From assembly GCA_936432065.2 (NCBI GenBank), contig OW386291.2:26575821-26639820 (forward strand): a stretch of DNA of 64,000 nt, in the 5' to 3' direction. Position numbers and translations under genes: made by a program. How positions within the stretch are numbered: the stretch's first letter is position 1; each line of letters begins with the position of its first letter. The notes beneath the pieces are model-generated. The model was not told the origin of the DNA, made no database searches, and saw nothing but the letters and a program-made list of their open reading frames with translations. Positions 12,418 to 23,095 of the stretch are shown here, in pieces. This stretch comes from Rutpela maculata (taxonomy: Eukaryota; Arthropoda; Insecta; Coleoptera; Cerambycidae).

Positions 12418-12738
12418 TTCAGCAGATCAAAATACATAAGGATATACTGGTATAGTCAGCCGGACAGACCACTTTGTTTTTGTTTTGGGGGTGTTTTTTG
12501 AGGTAGGGGGTGAAAAACGAGCCAATCTGACAATTCTGACTTCAGATACGGTTTCAGCAGGTCCAAATACATAGGAATATAATGGTCTGGTCCGCCGGAA
12601 AGACCATTTCTTTGGAGGGGGGGTGTTTTTTGGGGTTGGGGGTAAAAAACGAGCCAATATGACAATTCTGACTTCGGATTCGGTTTCAGCGGATCCAAAT
12701 ACATACGGATACATTGGTCTGGTCCGTCGGATAGACCA
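12418..12738. repeat. Tandem repeat, ~132-137-bp unit, ~2.3 copies
   Basis: Landmark CAGCAGATCAAAATACATA recurs, slightly changed, at about 12419, 12556 and 12688. A GGTCTGGTCCGCCGGA box and a G-rich GGGGGTGTTTTTTG block recur with it. Overlapping ORFs here read the repeat and are not genes. A short piece resembling the TTCTGACTTCAGATTCG part also occurs near 46275. Confidence 0.8.
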
Positions 12739-13874
12739 CTTTTTTTTGTGTGAATTAAAGTTTCAATGGTTAAGCACCACTAAACAATGCGTCATAACAG
12801 TTTTTATTTTTTTTAATTATGGAGCACAGCTCCAAAAAATTTGAAAAAAATCTGCAATAAACTACTCATAACAGTGTATTTTTGGTAAAAGTTTTGTGTA
12901 TGCGAATCATTATTTTAATGAATAAATAAAAATTCTAATATTTAAATATTTTTTTTATTTGAAGGAGGCAGCAAAATCAGCTGATTTTTTTTCCTAAGAT
13001 GCATTTAAATTACACGTATATCGTCTATTTTTTTCATGATAATTAACGCACAACTTGCAGAGATAAAAAATGAAAACGAAATGTCATGTTTATTAGGGTA
13101 CAGGGAGGCCAAAACTCGAGTAAAACATTTCTTTTCCTATTGTCGATCAACTGACACCGAATAAGGCCCAAACGCTTCTGGGGCCATTTTACCATGCTTA
13201 TTCTGCTATACCCTTTTAAGCAATACAACGATAAAGTAGAGTTTGTAAAGAGTATTAAAAAAAAAAATCATTCAAATCGGTTAAGATTTGACCTGTAGGC
13301 AGATTTTTTACCAAAAATCTGAATTTCAGCCTACTGTGCGACGTCTGTCTGAATATCAATACTTAATAATTTTCAATAATGATGTCGTATGCATTAAAAC
13401 ATCTCATTTTCCACAACCGACGATGAAGTGTTGCTTGAATAAAGTCAGTGTCTGTTGATATGAGTGAAAAAGGTGAAGTTGTTAAAAAGATGGTCTTACA
13501 GCAAAGCTACACTTAACAAAAGAAATTGATGGCGTTTCATCATGTTGTGAATTACTTCAAATAACTTCAAATGTAATAATGATTTAATATCAATAACATA
13601 ATAGAATGTTCTTAGAAGGTTATCGCACTTCACAATAACAGATACGGTACTCGTTATCATCTGTCCTTACCCAGTACATCAATTTAGCGTTGTGCGAAAG
13701 TTATCAATATTTTGGTGATTATTGACATCACTGCAGACTGATATCAGCTGAATCTGTCAATATTGTCAGTGTAATGTAAGAAACTAACCTAATCTCTAAG
13801 TAAACTATAAAATTGAGATCAGAAAATGCACATTGAAGAAAAAGAATTCCCTAAATAAAATACTTTAATATTCT
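12739..13874. other. Noncoding DNA
   Basis: AT-rich sequence with no recognised gene, RNA or terminal repeat. Confidence 0.5.
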
Positions 13875-14545
13875 GATATTTTTGCATTTTGGATCCTGCT
13901 CGCCAAAGCACATATGATCTGACCCTCAAATATTATTTTAATTTTCAAACATATAGATTTTTTAATTCTTAGTTTCAATCATAGAAAGGTTAAAAATAGG
14001 TCTGCAGGCAACTTTAAAAATTATCCCTTCAGATACTAATAGTAGAGGGCTCATGCGTCCGAAAGTGCCTTAAAAAATGAATCTGTAGGGCTTTAAATAC
14101 TAAAAGCTGACAAGTGGATAAATCGATAGCATATATATAGACAAACTCCCAAAAAAAGTTGTGCAAAAGGGCGTTATTCAATTTTTTCGATTTATGTAGT
14201 GCATCACATAGCCGAAGTACATATCTTTCTTTTGTAAAAATTGCATAATATTCTCTGGAGCTTTACGGCTGTAAAAAAATAAACTATATTCAAAAAAGCA
14301 TTGCGCCTTATGGAAAACGCAAACTTTAAGTGCCTGTATCTCTTTTCGACCTTCGCTAGAAATTAATTCATTTTGCCATTTTTTTTACATTAGACACTCA
14401 ATTACTCGAAAACTAAGTCTCAAATAAAAAAATGTATTCTTTATAAAATGAAGGCCTATGCTTTCTGACTATGACTTTTAAAATACTTTTAGTGAAATAA
14501 TAACTTAGTTAGAGTTATGAATTTAAAACTAACGCGGTTACAAAA
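13875..14545 (+). repeat. Left inverted-repeat arm of the nuclease-bearing element
   Basis: It pairs with 16215-16678 and ~20128-20209. It begins GATATTTTTGCATTTTGGAT and ends AACGCGGTTACAAAAT. The segment around 13965-14085 is the least conserved part against the right arm. Confidence 0.75.
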
Positions 14546-14588
14546 TATAGAAAAATATTACATATTTTTTTGTTATTATAATTAATTT

Positions 14589-15506
14589 ATGCAGCATTAT
14601 ATACAAAATGATTATGCATTATTTGAAATAATCGAAAATTATGGCCCGACAAAAAGTTCTTCGATGCCAAATACCAACAATACGAAAATTTGTCATATTT
14701 TCGATTGTATGTTTATAGTACAAGCACTGGGTAAACCATCTAATGCCAAAACATTTGGTGAATATTCTGAAAAATTATCATTTATTGTTTTTAGAAATGA
14801 ATTCAATGCTGACAGAATTGATGTAGTTCTAGACAACTACCAAGAGCATTCCATTAAAAATATGACCAGAATAAAAAGAAATTCTAGTTCGTCTATTGAT
14901 AAAGTAATTAATTCAGGAGATGTACTTCTGCCTCAACCATGGAATTTATTCATTAATTCTAACAAGCGACAATTAACAAATTTTTTATCATTACAATTAG
15001 GTGAATTATCTAACACACAAACAATTCAATTTGTAACAGGTGGCGGATTTCTTGATGTTATGGAATACCGAAGCAATTTTAAGTTAGTGGATGATTTGTT
15101 AATATCAAATCACGAAGAAGCTGATACTAGACTTTTGCTTCATATTTTATCAGCAAAAAAAGCTGGGTACAATAAATGTATCTTTGATTCCAAAGACACC
15201 GATGTTTTGGTACTTGTTGCCCTCTTTAGGGGGCACCTAACACCCGAAAGGGTGAAAACTGGAAAGAAGGGACATGAACAATTTATACCAGTGCACGATT
15301 TGGTAATAGATCAGGGGTTATTAAGTAACTTATCAGCGTTTCACGCAATCACAGGGTGTGACACTACTTGTCAATTTTCTGGTATGGGTAAAAAAAGCTG
15401 CTGGAAAGTATACCTTACATATTACAAATTGCTTGGTCGTATTGGAATAGTTAATTTTGACGATATTTTGTTTAGAGAAGTTCACACCTTTGTTCTAAAA
15501 TTATAA
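14589..15506 (+). pseudogene. XPG/FEN1-like (PIN-fold) nuclease, truncated
   Basis: The 305-codon open frame resembles a family widespread in animal repeat-rich genomes. Visible motifs: IFDCMFIVQALGKP (res. ~37-50, Asp39), TFGEYS (55-60), RIDVVLDNYQEHSIK (76-90, Asp82), HEEADTRLLLH (175-185), KDTDVLVLVA (202-211), FIPVHDL (232-238) and FHAITGCDTTCQFSGMGKK (251-269). Spaced acidic motifs EExD, DTD and GCD are the layout of XPG/FEN1 nucleases, which cut branched DNA at metal sites. I infer a PIN-like nuclease fold from this. The N-terminus is shorter than in relatives, and the stop at 15504-15506 comes early: family-like sequence continues beyond it. The Met at 14589 lies just inside the left arm, so the original start is probably lost. 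Probably not functional, though its acidic motifs are intact. Confidence 0.7.
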
Positions 15507-15980
15507 ACAAGCGACGAAGATATATCGTCGGTGAATAATTTACGTGGTATCCTAGCAGCTTCGAAAATGCTGGATAAATTACCATCTACTGAGGATAGCT
15601 TAAAATAGCTCATTACCAAACCATTATTTGGCTCAATGCTCTTAGTCCCATCATAAACCCTCTTAATGCACTCGAATATGGTTGGTAATCTGTCAGTGGC
15701 AAACTGCTACCGCCATTTCAAACTGCTCCAAGTTTCCCACAAGATCTCACCATCTTAAGCAGCTGTGGATGTAAAAAAGGTACCTATAGGTAAAGATATC
15801 ATTTCTTCAGAGAGAAATAAATAATGTTTATTTTCAGATTGCAGATATAATATAAATGGTGCAGCTGTAAAAAAAAAATAAAATGCCGTGCATAGGATCT
15901 TGCAATTGTATGGGCCAAAAATCCTGTTCAAATATCTCCTACAAAAAAATATAATTGATGAAAATATGTTTGTAGAAGAA
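15507..15980 (+). pseudogene. Cys-rich C-terminal tail of the nuclease-like gene (frameshifted)
   Basis: Past the stop, translation in changing frames restores family-like blocks: LPSTEDSLK, then HYQTIIWLNALSPIINPLN ending in EYGW (15611-15685), then LSSCGCKKG (~15750-15780), then WCSCKKK and MPCIGSCNCMGQKSCSN (~15857-15933). The CxC/CxxC spacing looks like a zinc-binding Cys-rich tail. At least three frame changes and an in-frame stop show decay. A related tail lies at 55513-55713 on the minus strand. Confidence 0.6.
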
Positions 15981-16214
15981 GAAAGCGGTGAAGATTTAGA
16001 CTAACATTTTTATAATTTTTGTTTTAAATTCGAGTAGTATTTTCTATAAATTTAGACGTTACTCCAAAAATCGTTTAATTATTATAATAATGTTAATTAT
16101 TGTTGTGAAATAACTGATACATACACATCACATCACACTCAGATCGTAGGCACCACTCGACCGCGGGGAGTAATGCGGGCGATCGAGGTTTGCAGTTCTA
16201 AGCGCTTGGAGATT

Positions 16215-16678
16215 TTGTAACCGCGTTAGTTTTAAATTCATAACTCAGTTATTATTTCACTAAAAATATTTTAAAAAGTTCCATCGTACTCAGAAAGCAT
16301 ATGCCTTCATTTTATAAAGAATATATTTTTTTATTTGTGACTTAGCTTTTGAGTAATTGACTGTCTAATGTAAAAAAATGGCAAAATGAATTAATTTCTA
16401 GCGAAGGTTGAAAAGAGATACAGGCACTTAAAGTTTGCGTTTTCCATAAGGCGCAATGCTTTTTTGAATATAGTTTATTTTTTTACAGCCGTACAGCTAC
16501 AGAGAATATTATGCAATTTTTATCAAAGATATGTACTTCGGCTATGTGATGCACTACATAAATCGAAAAAATTGAATAACGCCCTTTTGCACAGGACAAT
16601 TTTTGGACAACTTTTTTTGAGAGTTTTCCTATATATATGCTATCGATTTATCCATTTGTCAGCTTTTAGTATTTAACA
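16215..16678 (-). repeat. Right inverted-repeat arm, inner part
   Basis: The reverse complement of 14092-14545, with good conservation through AATCGAAAAAATTGAATAAC and TAAAGTTTGCGTTTTCCATA. It is cut off at 16678 by the 5' end of the LINE. The 70-codon ORF at 16464 reads arm sequence and is not coding. Confidence 0.85.
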
Positions 16679-16684
16679 GCAAAC

Positions 16685-17660
16685 TTGAAGAGGAGGACAA
16701 TAATAATACACCAAGAAGAGGGCGAATTCATAACTTTTCGCCCCAACATACAACAGGAAGACGACAACATACCAATTGAGATTGTGTACAGGAAGCAGGG
16801 AAACAACAGAAATCACTACGACAGCGTAATTACTACGCAGAAAAGAAACGAACTAGAACTATTAGAAGAAACGAGCAGAGCAATAACGCCTCGCCCAGAA
16901 TGGGAGGAAGCGACGAATATCAACAGGTACCAAATATTGCAAAGAACGGAAGAGGGACACAGTCAGGAAGCACCAGCTGGTTGGATAACTCTGGCGACAT
17001 GGAACGTCAGAGGATGCATACAGAGAGCAAAAAGGGAAAAAATCGACGAGGCCTTACAGGCAGAAAACATCGACGTCGCATGTATACAAGAAACACGTAT
17101 GATAGACGGAACAGCAAGCACACAAAATTACAAATGGCAACTAAGCGGGGACGGGCAAGAAAAGACCAGCAGAGGAGTTGCATGGGTAACCAGACGAGAG
17201 AGCCCCATCGAAATAAGGACGGAAAATGTAAATGAAAACATAGCCACGGCAATCATACAAAATGGAAAGGACAACATCTGTTTGATAGGAGTCCACGTAC
17301 CCTCAGACAAGAGAGCAGGAAGGGTATTCAGGCAGCTGAGTCAAGAAACCAGAAGAAACGAAAAAAGAAAAAATGCCCATCATACTATTAGGAGATTTTA
17401 ACGCACATATAGGAAAAGAGGATCAGATGGAGAAAAATCTAGCACACATGTTTGATCTAACAATAAGAAACACATGGAGCAAAAGCCAAACCTGCATTGA
17501 CACCTGGAGTAATGGAAGCTCAATCTCACAAATAGATCATATCCTGGTAAGTAGAGAGATAAGAGAAAGGATCAACAACGTTAAAGCAAAAAGGGCAGCA
17601 GAAATCAATACAGACCACAAAATCCTATACGGAAAATTGGAAATAAAAAAGAAGAAAGAA
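16685..17660 (+). pseudogene. LINE APE endonuclease domain (frameshifted)
   Basis: The first frame (16685-17401) has an N-terminal extension and then APE motifs: TLATWNVRGC (Asn of motif I), VACIQETRM (Glu catalytic), GVAWVTR and CLIGVHVPS. From about 17373 the domain continues in another frame: IILLGDFNAHIG (D-x-N), SQIDHILVS and NTDHKILYGKL (the terminal Asp-His). One frameshift near 17370 therefore divides an otherwise complete endonuclease. It would nick target DNA to prime reverse transcription. The linker that follows is also split between frames. Confidence 0.85.
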
Positions 17661-18141
17661 GACAAGGAAACAATAAAACACCACACAGTACATGGAATAG
17701 TTCTCTACTACATCACAAAGACTTCCAGAAGAAATAGAAAATCAACTGACAGGAGAAGAACTAGACTGGACATCAATGGGCGCAAAAATAAAAATTGCAG
17801 CAAGAAAAACGTTAAAAAGGGACAGATCACCTATGAGCCCGACAAGAAAGGAAAAAAATAATAAGTACGAACAACTAAAAAAAATGAAGACCACAGACAA
17901 ACAACAACCGACGGGGAACTTAAACGAAAAGCTAAAAGAAGCACTGAAGGAAAAAAGAGATGCGGAGAAAAACCACGACGAGGAAAAATGCAGACATTCT
18001 TCGAAAACATAGAAACACTCCCAACGGGACAACGACTAAACCAAACCTTCAGATATCTGAAAAATATAAAAGAAACAGGAGGAAGAAGAGAAGGCAACTG
18101 AAGAACGAATAAAACTAATAAAAGAAACGGACCACTGGCCC
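17661..18141 (+). pseudogene. LINE linker between endonuclease and RT (frameshifted)
   Basis: Lys/Glu/Arg-rich linker typical of single-ORF LINEs. The native frame from 17776 reads AKIKIAARKTLKRDRSP and a strongly charged, probably coiled-coil stretch (ALKEKRDAEKNHDEEKC). Stops occur at about 17860 and 18010 in the frames used. Antisense ORFs over this A-rich segment are shadows. Confidence 0.6.
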
Positions 18142-19400
18142 TTGGACAACCCACCATCAAAATACCAACTGCTAGAAATAATAGCCAGAGCTAGAAGAAA
18201 CACCGCACCTGGAGTAGACAAAATAAACAACGAGCTAATACACTACGGTACGGAAAGGCTAAAGGAGCAAACCGTAGAAATCATCACCAGAGTATGGACA
18301 GAAACCACACCTCTGCCTACAGAATGGACCACGACTACACAAATACCCCTCCCAAACACCAACTCGCTACAGAATATAGATGACTACAGAAGAAAAACAC
18401 TCTGCAGCATAGGATACAAATACTACGCACAATTCCTGCTCGAGCAACTAGAGAAGTACATTGGAAGACCGCCAGACTACCAGACAGCATTCATCAAAGG
18501 CAGGTCAACGGACGACCACATGTACACCACCAGAAGAATATTGGAAGAAAAATGGAGAGAAGGGACAAAACTGCACATAGTCGCTATAGATCTCCAAAAG
18601 GCATTCGATACCATCAGTCACGAGGCCATAGTCAACACCCTATATAACAAAGGAGTACCGGACTATCTAATAAACAAGATAATAAAGGCTTCCCTTCATG
18701 AAATCACTGCCATACAATGGTTCGGACAGATGACGGAAACTAGACAAAAGAACAGAGGAGTCAAACAAGGATGTCCCCTATCCCCCGACTATTCACCACG
18801 GTCCTAGACCAAGTAATACAAAATATAATAAGGGAAACACCAAATTTCAAAGAAGGCATGGAAACACTGAGAACCCCAATCGTACTAGCGTACGCCGATG
18901 ACCTAATTGTCGCAGAAGAAGAACAACAAATTCTTAACTTCCTAGAAAACGTGAAATCGCATCTGGACACATCTGGGCTGAAAATAAACTACAAGAAAAG
19001 TCTAATAATGGAGCGAGATCCATCAACACGAGAGAGTCGGATCAGTGGAGAAGAATACAAAATAGGTGACTACTCCCTAAGAACAACGAACAAACTGAAA
19101 TACCTAGGAACATATCTGACGAACCAACTGAAAAGGAGAGAAACAGTAAAGGAGAGAATAAAAACAGCATACAGAGTCACAAGGGCAATTATACCGTTCA
19201 TCGAGAAAAACAAACTATCATGGGGCCTGACCAAACAGCTGTACATAGCCATCATACTGCCAACGATGACATATGGAGTTAAAAACGCGGCAACAACAAA
19301 AGCCAACAGAAGAAGTTTGAGAAGAGCTGAAAGAGACATCATCCAACTACTCAGAAAAACAACAGGACAAAACAGCGACATAAAACATCAACACTACTAG
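18142..19400 (+). pseudogene. LINE reverse transcriptase domain (one frameshift)
   Basis: Frame 18142-18807 reads RT fingers and palm: NTAPGVDKINNELIHYG, NIDDYRRKTLCS, TAFIKGRSTDD, HIVAIDLQKAFDTISHEA (motif A) and GVKQGCPLSP (motif B). Here the frame shifts by a small indel, and 18771-19400 continues: RLFTTVLDQVIQ, LAYADDLIVAEEE (motif C, YADD), GLKINYKKS, KLKYLGTYLTN and the thumb. All catalytic Asp residues are retained. Only one indel near 18775-18785 breaks this domain, so decay is recent or light. Confidence 0.87.
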
Positions 19401-19835
19401 AAGGGAAGACAGTCACAAAAAGGATAGAAATATACGCAATGAAGAAGAAGAAGATTTATAGAAGCAGAAAAACAAAAATAGGAGCACAAACAGCAGCGAC
19501 ACAACGCGGCAACATATATCACAAGGAGATCCAGAAGAGGCAGAAATCGCCCTCTCGTACATGTGAAACACACACACACACACAAACACGCATGCGCGCA
19601 CACAAGTCCAGAACCAAAAATACAAAAAAAAGGGAGCTTAAACACTCCCTCACGACACAATGCGGTAACGCATCTTACAAATACCTACACCTTGCATCCC
19701 ACACTCCTTTACCATGCGCCATGTGGCACTCGCTGCTGGCAATAAGCATGACCCTAGTCCAACCCAGCGTGGACGTAGCAGGCCCAGCTGTATAATCCTT
19801 GGGAAATGCCGAAATGCCTACCGCACGCTGGTAAA
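19401..19835 (+). other. LINE 3' region with CA-repeat and residual coding
   Basis: Sequence between the RT end and the LINE tail. It holds an 18-bp CA repeat near 19568 and a frame (19439-19795) ending in a His/Cys-containing segment, CGNASYKYLHLASHTPLPC. The latter could be the LINE C-terminus but is too weak to assign. Confidence 0.45.
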
Positions 19836-19858
19836 TCAATCAATTAATCAAAGCCCTA

Positions 19859-19983
19859 CAGGATGAACATTTTGAGTCTCCCTATATAACGTTAAATAGG
19901 TTTTATTCTTCATTAAGTGCAACACTATTAGTTTTTCAACGAAAACATTTTTTCTTTTAATGGAACTCCTATGGGACAACCTG
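19859..19983. repeat. Small CAGG-ended insert in the right arm
   Basis: A 125-bp segment starting CAGGATGAACATTTTGAGTC and ending ATGGGACAACCTG. The ends are loosely inverted and resemble mariner-type termini. It has no counterpart in the left arm. Another CAGGTTGTCCCAT end lies at about 20210, facing outward. Confidence 0.35.
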
Positions 19984-20127
19984 TTATTTAATTTTAATTG
20001 ATCTTTAAATTATGAGAAAAATTATACACATAATGTCTACCTTCTCTTTGTACTAAATTTATAAATGTTTTGATAATCGATTTTTTATAATAATAAAGTA
20101 ATAAACTAAAAATTAAAAAAACATATA

Positions 20128-20209
20128 TATTTTTTGGAAATCAAAATAGTATTTGAGGGTCAGATCATATGTATTTTAGCCAGCAGCATCCAAATACGCA
20201 AAAATATAC
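20128..20209 (-). repeat. Right inverted-repeat arm, outer end
   Basis: The reverse complement of 13875-13960, sharing the 20-mer TTTGAGGGTCAGATCATATG and a degenerate GGATnCTGCT box. It marks the outer right boundary of the nuclease-bearing element. Confidence 0.75.
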
Positions 20210-20838
20210 AGGTTGTCCCATTTAAAAAGTTGATTTTCAAGTCGACTATTTTGGTTCTTTACATCATATAATTGGAAACTTCACCTCATATCACTACACC
20301 AAATTTGAAAAAAATCCATTCGCCCGTTCAAGAGTTACAGCTAAGCCATCCGGTATGTCTGCAATCACACTCTATTATTAATGTATTTACATGTTAAAAT
20401 AAAGGTCAGTAGAATGAAAAGTTTTTCACAGTATAAACAAATTTAAATGGGATGTCTTTTATGTTAACTGGAAAAAATTATTTTGATAAAATTATTTATT
20501 ATTTCCAATGTAAAATGAATAAATGTTTGTCCAAATAAATTTTACATTTATAAAAATTGTCTGGATTCATTTTCATAAGATGAAAACTTTAAGAAAAAAA
20601 AGATGTCGAAATTACGAATATACACAAACACAGAGAGATATAATAATAAAACACATAGTGACAAATATTAGGCAGACGAAAAAATTACATACAAATTTAC
20701 GATTTGCAAACATTGCATATGGAAATATTTGCGGTGGGTGACTCTGCCATAAATTGTTCAACGCTCCTTGCAATTAATATCTCCGTAATTTTTCCTTACT
20801 GCAAGTTCCATTTCGAAAACGAGTATTCATATTATAGA
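20210..20838. other. Noncoding DNA with a transposon-end-like motif
   Basis: Begins CAGGTTGTCCCATTTAAAAA, like a mariner-type terminus, then has no recognisable gene. The ORFs at 20523 and 20704 lack motifs. Confidence 0.4.
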
Positions 20839-20984
20839 CCCAGAGCCCACCGACCAGTAATTGGGTGTCATAGGTTTACTCCCAAAATGTGTGAATTGTT
20901 AAATTGGGGCAGCAGAACACAGAAATGACCATTCCAGCCTCTTTTTTGGGTCAGGGGCGTTCGGCAGGCCTTTAGGGCATCCGA

Positions 20985-21095
20985 TCCCGAGATCCCGATA
21001 TTTCGGGATCCCGGACTCTCAATACCTATTTTTAATCCCAGGATTAATGTTTCGGATCCCGAAATCTCGGAAATCCCGAAAATTTTCGGGATTGA
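20985..21095. repeat. TCCCGAAAT-type short repeat block
   Basis: Multiple short copies of GATCCCG, TTCGGGAT and ATCCCGAAA in both orientations produce many overlapping small dyads. Probably low-complexity repeat; no gene. Confidence 0.55.
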
Positions 21096-21822
21096 TTTTT
21101 AAATTTTCTATTCTAATAAATTTAAAGTAATTACGGTTTTGCTGATCATGCATGGCTAGGCGAAACGAGTGCATCAATCCGCAGAGCGCAGGACGTCAAT
21201 CTCAGGCAATCCCGAGTCGAGGCCTCGAACCTCGAACCATGAATACTAGAGACAAGGATGACGCACCCCGTGCTTTGAACATGTCCGTGAAACTGGAAGA
21301 AAGTTATAGGTGGCGCAGTTCTCACTAGCACACTGGAATGCGGAAAAATATGAATTTTATATACAACCGCGTTATTTGATTATCTTTACTCGTGACTATT
21401 ATAAAGAGACTTTGTAATGAAAGATGATTTTATTGTTGGCAGCGCTATTCATTATTTAAATCATTTTATTATAATTCTAATTGTTTTATTCAAATAACGA
21501 AAACGTTTTACGAAATAACGAAAACGAAATAACGTTTTTTTTTTTTTATTAATTAATTACCAGAGTGAATATAAAAATACAATCATTGTACATCCCAGTT
21601 AGCGGAGGTCCAAAGGCAGGCATATATGCCGGTTAGTGGCAGACAAACACAAGAAAAATCTTACAATAAAAAATATACTTCGCAATAATAGAGAATAATC
21701 TTGACACTGTAATGTTGAACTTGAAGTTTGTACGTAATTTTTAAACACTACTAAATTATTTATTCTTCAAGCGTATTAAAATGTTTAACTTATGTCACCA
21801 AAAACAGAAGTAGAAGTAGGGC

Positions 21823-21975
21823 ATTGTTTTACTAGTAACAAAATGTTAGTACCGAACGCCACCGTAGTTGACATTGTTTTACTAGTAACATAATGTTAGT
21901 TCCGAAAGCGCCGCCGTAGTGGGTATTGTTTTACTAGTAACATAATGTTAATACCGAAAGCCACCGGTGGCGCGC
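21823..21975. repeat. Tandem repeat, ~50-bp unit, 3 copies
   Basis: Units begin ATTGTTTTACTAGTAACA at 21823, 21873 and 21924 and continue with ATGTTA and an ACCGAA(A/C)GC motif. It is flanked by an exact 21-bp inverted pair (21763-21783 and 22061-22081, TTCTTCAAGCGTATTAAAAT type), so the tandem block sits in the loop of a larger inverted repeat. Confidence 0.8.
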
Positions 21976-22084
21976 TATCCACTAGCCACGTCATATTATG
22001 TCAACATGTAAGACTGTAGTTTGAATATTTGTACATTTATGATAAATAAATTAATTTTTGCATTTTAATACGCTTGAAGAAAAA

Positions 22085-22209
22085 ATAGTATATATTACAC
22101 GGAGTAGAACGCCTTTTTTTGTGTTTCGCCCAGTTTGCGGCTTCGGCTTCGCCTCAGCTGCAAATCCTGGGCTCAACACAAAAAAAGCGTGCGTTCTACT
22201 CCTAGTAAT
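22085..22209. repeat. Hairpin MITE
   Basis: Left half AATAGTATATATTAC, then GGAGTAGAACGC, then a T-run and GTGTT; the right half is the reverse complement (AACACAAAAAAAGCG, GTTCTACTCC, GTAATATAATATACTATT). Even the CCCAG/CTGGG core pairs. The whole unit is close to a 125-bp palindrome with a short asymmetric loop. Confidence 0.75.
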
Positions 22210-22703
22210 ATAATATACTATTAATAGTCACTTAGGTACTTTGGGTACTTGAAACATAGACGTCTTTCTAACGTTATGAAGAATTTTTTCAGTGCAAGTG
22301 GGCATGTTTTTCCCATTTTTTCGCTTACTGAATATACAGTGTGTCCCACATTTCACGGTAACACCTACGTAGCTCAGTTATTGGTCATCCAATTTCAACC
22401 AAATTTGGATCGGTATCAAAGATCTTTAATATTTCTTTTTTGAGTAAAACAAAACTTATTTCAGTCAGTGGCGTGCATTTTTATTAAGAAAAAAAGGGTC
22501 GATTTTTCGAGAAATCATATTAGGCATTTTTTTTAATGAAAAACTAATGCAATATTTTTGATCAGCATGCTATATTCAGAATTTAACATTTTTATTTTTG
22601 GTTTTTAAATTACGGCCCACTTAAAATTGCCTATTTTAATATTAAATAGCAATAAAGTGGTAACGAATCTTTTTTCGAAAGAAAGTCATTCTTTATTTTC
22701 GGC

Positions 22704-23095
22704 GAATATATTCTCGCTCTACCAAGGTCCTGATTGCCAGTTGTAAATTTATGATACTCATCGAATTACAAGGGTAACTAGTACATGCGGTAGAAAGAGC
22801 CGATATGCCGTCAATTATTGTGAAAGGCAAGACCTTCGCACCATTTTTCAAAGATGGCGAATATATTTTCACACTCAAGGGGTTCACACTTACCAAGTTT
22901 ATGATTGCCGGTGGTAAATTTATGATATTCATCTAATTACACAGGTAAAAAGTATATGCGGTAGGAAAAGCCGATACGCCGTCAATTATCGCGAAAGGCA
23001 AGACGTTCGCACGACTTTTCAAAGATGGCGAATGACTTTTCGCACTCAGGAGGTTCATACTTACCAGGTTCCTGATTGCCACTCATAAACTTATC
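22704..23095. repeat. Tandem repeat, 155-171-bp unit, ~2.3 copies
   Basis: Landmarks CGAATATATT, TGATTGCC, GTAAATTTATGAT, GCCGTCAATTAT and TTTTCAAAGATGGCGAAT recur at 22704, 22859 and 23030. The first unit lacks a GGGGTTCACACTT segment. The ORF on the minus strand over it is not a gene. Confidence 0.8.

Larger units (their letters stand above)
16679..19850 (+). mobile_element. APE-RT non-LTR retrotransposon (RTE-like) inserted in a TIR arm
   Basis: The ~3.2-kb LINE has an APE endonuclease followed by a reverse transcriptase and ends in an AATCAATCAATTAATCAA tail (~19836-19850). It sits inside the right arm of the 13875-20209 element: the arm stops at TAGTATTTAA and resumes as AAGCCCTACA. The LINE strand is A-rich, with much AGA/AAA codon use, and is visibly richer in GC than its surroundings. 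This suggests a different origin or a younger age. Clade assignment (RTE or a relative) is by eye. Confidence 0.88.
13875..20209. mobile_element. Long-TIR element with XPG/FEN1-like nuclease remnant, split by a LINE
   Basis: Left arm 13875-14545 is inverted relative to 16215-16678 and, beyond a LINE insertion, to parts of 19851-20209. The outermost ~80 bp (13875-13960 against ~20128-20209, sharing CATATGATCTGACCCTCAAA) and the inner ~450 bp (14092-14545 against 16215-16678, sharing AACCGCGTTAGTTTTAAATT) match well; the part between is diverged and carries an extra ~125-bp insert on the right. Without the LINE the element is about 3.2 kb. The interior (14546-16214) holds a nuclease-like pseudogene with its Cys-rich tail. 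No DDE transposase is seen inside. Academ-type transposons are said to carry XPG nucleases, so a deleted Academ relative is possible, but this is inference. Confidence 0.75.

Noticed and set aside
12427..12714. 82- and 95-codon repetitive ORFs
   Set aside because: Translations of the ~135-bp tandem repeat, without domain features.
17007..19660. Minus-strand ORFs rich in Leu/Phe/Ser/Cys across the LINE
   Set aside because: Antisense shadows of the A-rich LINE coding strand.
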